A DNA stretch of 64,000 nt, from positions 3,472,001-3,536,000 of the forward strand of contig JACATO010000304.1 in assembly GCA_018389105.1 (NCBI GenBank). The letters run 5' to 3'. The notes under the pieces are model-generated. The model made no database searches, had not been told where the DNA came from, and worked only from the letters and a program-made list of their open reading frames with translations. Position numbers and translations under genes: made by a program. How positions within the stretch are numbered: position 1 is the stretch's first letter; each line of letters begins with the position of its first letter. This DNA comes from Nautilus pompilius. Lineage: Eukaryota > Mollusca > Cephalopoda > Nautilida > Nautilidae. Of this stretch, positions 62,461-64,000 are shown in pieces.

Positions 62461-64000
62461 AACCTGCATATTCACTGATCAGGTGTCGCCGATCAATTTT
62501 CAAATCTTTCCAGTCAGTCAAGGTTTATATCTTCAAGAAGAACAAGAAAATATAGACAATCTGGGACATTATTACTCTCTATCATAAAAACTACATTCAA
62601 CGGGAGAGAAACTCTTGATTGCAATTCAATGAGTGCATTCCCTTGAAGTTCGCGGCATATGATTTTTCTTGAAAGCTCACGCATCGACCAGAATTTAGTT
62701 CGTTATATACTTTGATTTGGCCGATGAAAACAATTTTTTTTTTCTTCACTCCGTTATATAGATATTTCTCTACCTGTGCAATGTGGTTAGAGTCGGTTCC
62801 ACGTTCGGCCCTCGTAGCTTTTTATGAGTGAGGTTCTTCCTACGCCAGAGTTTCTCTCTCTCTCTCTCTCTCTGCCCCTATGGGCTGTAAGAGAGAACCC
62901 GTTTCAGTTAAAGGCAGGTTTCTCGTGACCTCCGACCCCCCCGGGTGTTGGATACAATTAATGACCGGCCGCTACTGCTCCGTCCTAAGTCCAGTGATGT
63001 TTATGGGTTTGTATCTAAACTGGAAACTTCCTGTTCTCTCATATTTAAGTTTGACCTTTTCACATTTACGAAAATTAGCCGAACGCCTGGTTCCGTGTTA
63101 AACTGGCTGAACGGGGGCAGAGCATAAGTGCGGGGAAACGTCTGTACAAAAGCTTAAGAAGCCAAAAAAACTGAACATTTGGAGCTCTACTTTACATTGT
63201 CAACATAAGAAAACCGTCCGAAACAGATAAACTGCTAAAAAAAAAGGAAAATCGTGCCACCTTTAAAACATTGGTAACAGTTACCACTTCTCTTGTAGAG
63301 ACATTTACACCATCCTCAGTCTGATGCTTAAATTATCCCAAATATTTTCGACAGCCCTTCCCATTACTGTTACATCATCTGTCGCTCTTTTCATCAAGTA
63401 GCCTTGGCACAAGTTGGTCCCTTTGATATTCTGCGATGATTTTAAGTCTACTGGGGACAGTGATAACGAATAAAAATGCTATGATAGTCTTTCTTGTCCA
63501 TTATTGTGTCCTTCCAATATAGTTTTTATTTTTCTGTATATAGAAGCTACAGCTTAATGGCTTTCTGACAATGTATTGATAAACGTAACTAAGGTGTCGC
63601 CAACTGTATTTATTTAGACTGACCAAATGTACTGACCCTAAAATGGTCATTTATTTAATGGGTCCCTTTGTAGGGTTTCAGTCCTCTCATATAAAGAAGC
63701 CTTTACGTAAATTTTGTCCTAAACTCTGAGCTTTTCCGGAACAATAAAGTCTTATTTTCAACTCGCAAAAGAAGTGTTCATCTTGTCAGTTTATATACCA
63801 CATTCCGTCGAAATGTTTCAGCTGCTTCTGCTAGCACCTGCTGCAGCCGACTGAACCCTGTGAGTTTGCTACCATGTTTTCTTGGAGTAGGTGTCATTCT
63901 CAGCGTGTTCTATTTTCACTCGTTTGACTTCTAAAGTTCTTCGTGATGGGACTGAGCGACAAACGCAAGGGCCTGATCAGCTGGAAGTCATGATGAAAAA
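62461..64000. other. Unassigned, CpG-richer right edge
   Basis: From about 62755 the base composition shifts: CpG dinucleotides are frequent, and runs such as gacctccgacccccccgggt and ccggccgctactgctcc appear. It could be the 5' end or promoter of a neighbouring gene, or part of a retroelement. A tataaag (about 63690) followed by aataaag (63742) resembles a compact promoter/poly(A) pair of an LTR, but no LTR tips were found. A minus-strand open stretch of about 57 codons (around 63310-63480) and an open plus frame at the last 100 bases are not identifiable. Confidence 0.4.
62849..62873. repeat. (CT)n microsatellite
   Basis: About 12 CT units lie at the edge of the CpG-richer stretch near the right end. 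Confidence 0.9.

Noticed and set aside
1..64000. CRISPR arrays, operons, prokaryotic defence systems
   Set aside because: The window is spliced animal DNA; no regularly spaced repeats or prokaryotic gene organisation were seen.

Overview
This is animal nuclear DNA: AT-rich, with short coding exons, long introns, canonical splice sites and many relic transposons. It carries the 5' half of one gene, a complete second gene, and a repeat-dominated right flank. An arthropod is most likely, perhaps a chelicerate such as a horseshoe crab, spider or scorpion. The reasons are a transposase type that I know as common in arthropod genomes (19079-19640), Tigger, mariner, piggyBac and hAT relics, tRNA-derived SINEs with an invertebrate-style central box, and the presence of a ciliary NPHP3 gene. 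The taxon is inference and was not tested.

Left half, minus strand (5649-23119): the first 16 coding exons of RAB3GAP1, the catalytic subunit of the Rab3 GTPase-activating complex. They give 519 codons with every intron phase consistent. The rest of the gene, including the catalytic C-terminal half, is not recognisable in 1-5648 and probably lies beyond the left edge. One intron appears to use a GC-AG splice pair. The introns hold a Tc1 relic, a Tigger/pogo MITE, a piggyBac-like MITE, a hAT relic, a compound Tigger relic with a young GC-rich SINE inside it, and an internally deleted IS630-Tc1-mariner element.

Centre and right, plus strand (24417-53340): a complete NPHP3 (nephrocystin-3) gene of 28 coding exons. 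The joined reading frame is 3,975 nt including the stop (1,324 residues), close to vertebrate NPHP3. It has an N-myristoylation start (MGTGSS), a coiled coil, a STAND/NACHT-like NTPase module and a C-terminal array of TPRs. The NTPase looks degenerate: the Walker A lysine is Arg531 and the first Walker B aspartate is His618. Introns hold a decayed copy of an invertebrate dispersed protein family, a mariner with an internal deletion and several SINEs.

The two genes are divergent. Their start codons are 1.3 kb apart, and a probable noncoding NPHP3 leader exon lies at about 23500-23628, so they may share a bidirectional promoter region.

Right flank (53341-64000): the NPHP3 3' UTR and intergenic DNA with a 170-190 bp direct duplication, then a nested cluster. 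An old hAT (57718 to about 62460) is interrupted by a second hAT with intact 8-bp target duplications (58660-60571) and by an IS630-Tc1-mariner element (60701-61300). The last 1.2 kb is richer in CpG and unassigned. No new molecular system was found; the points most worth following up are the degenerate NPHP3 P-loop, the GC-AG intron and the transposon structures.
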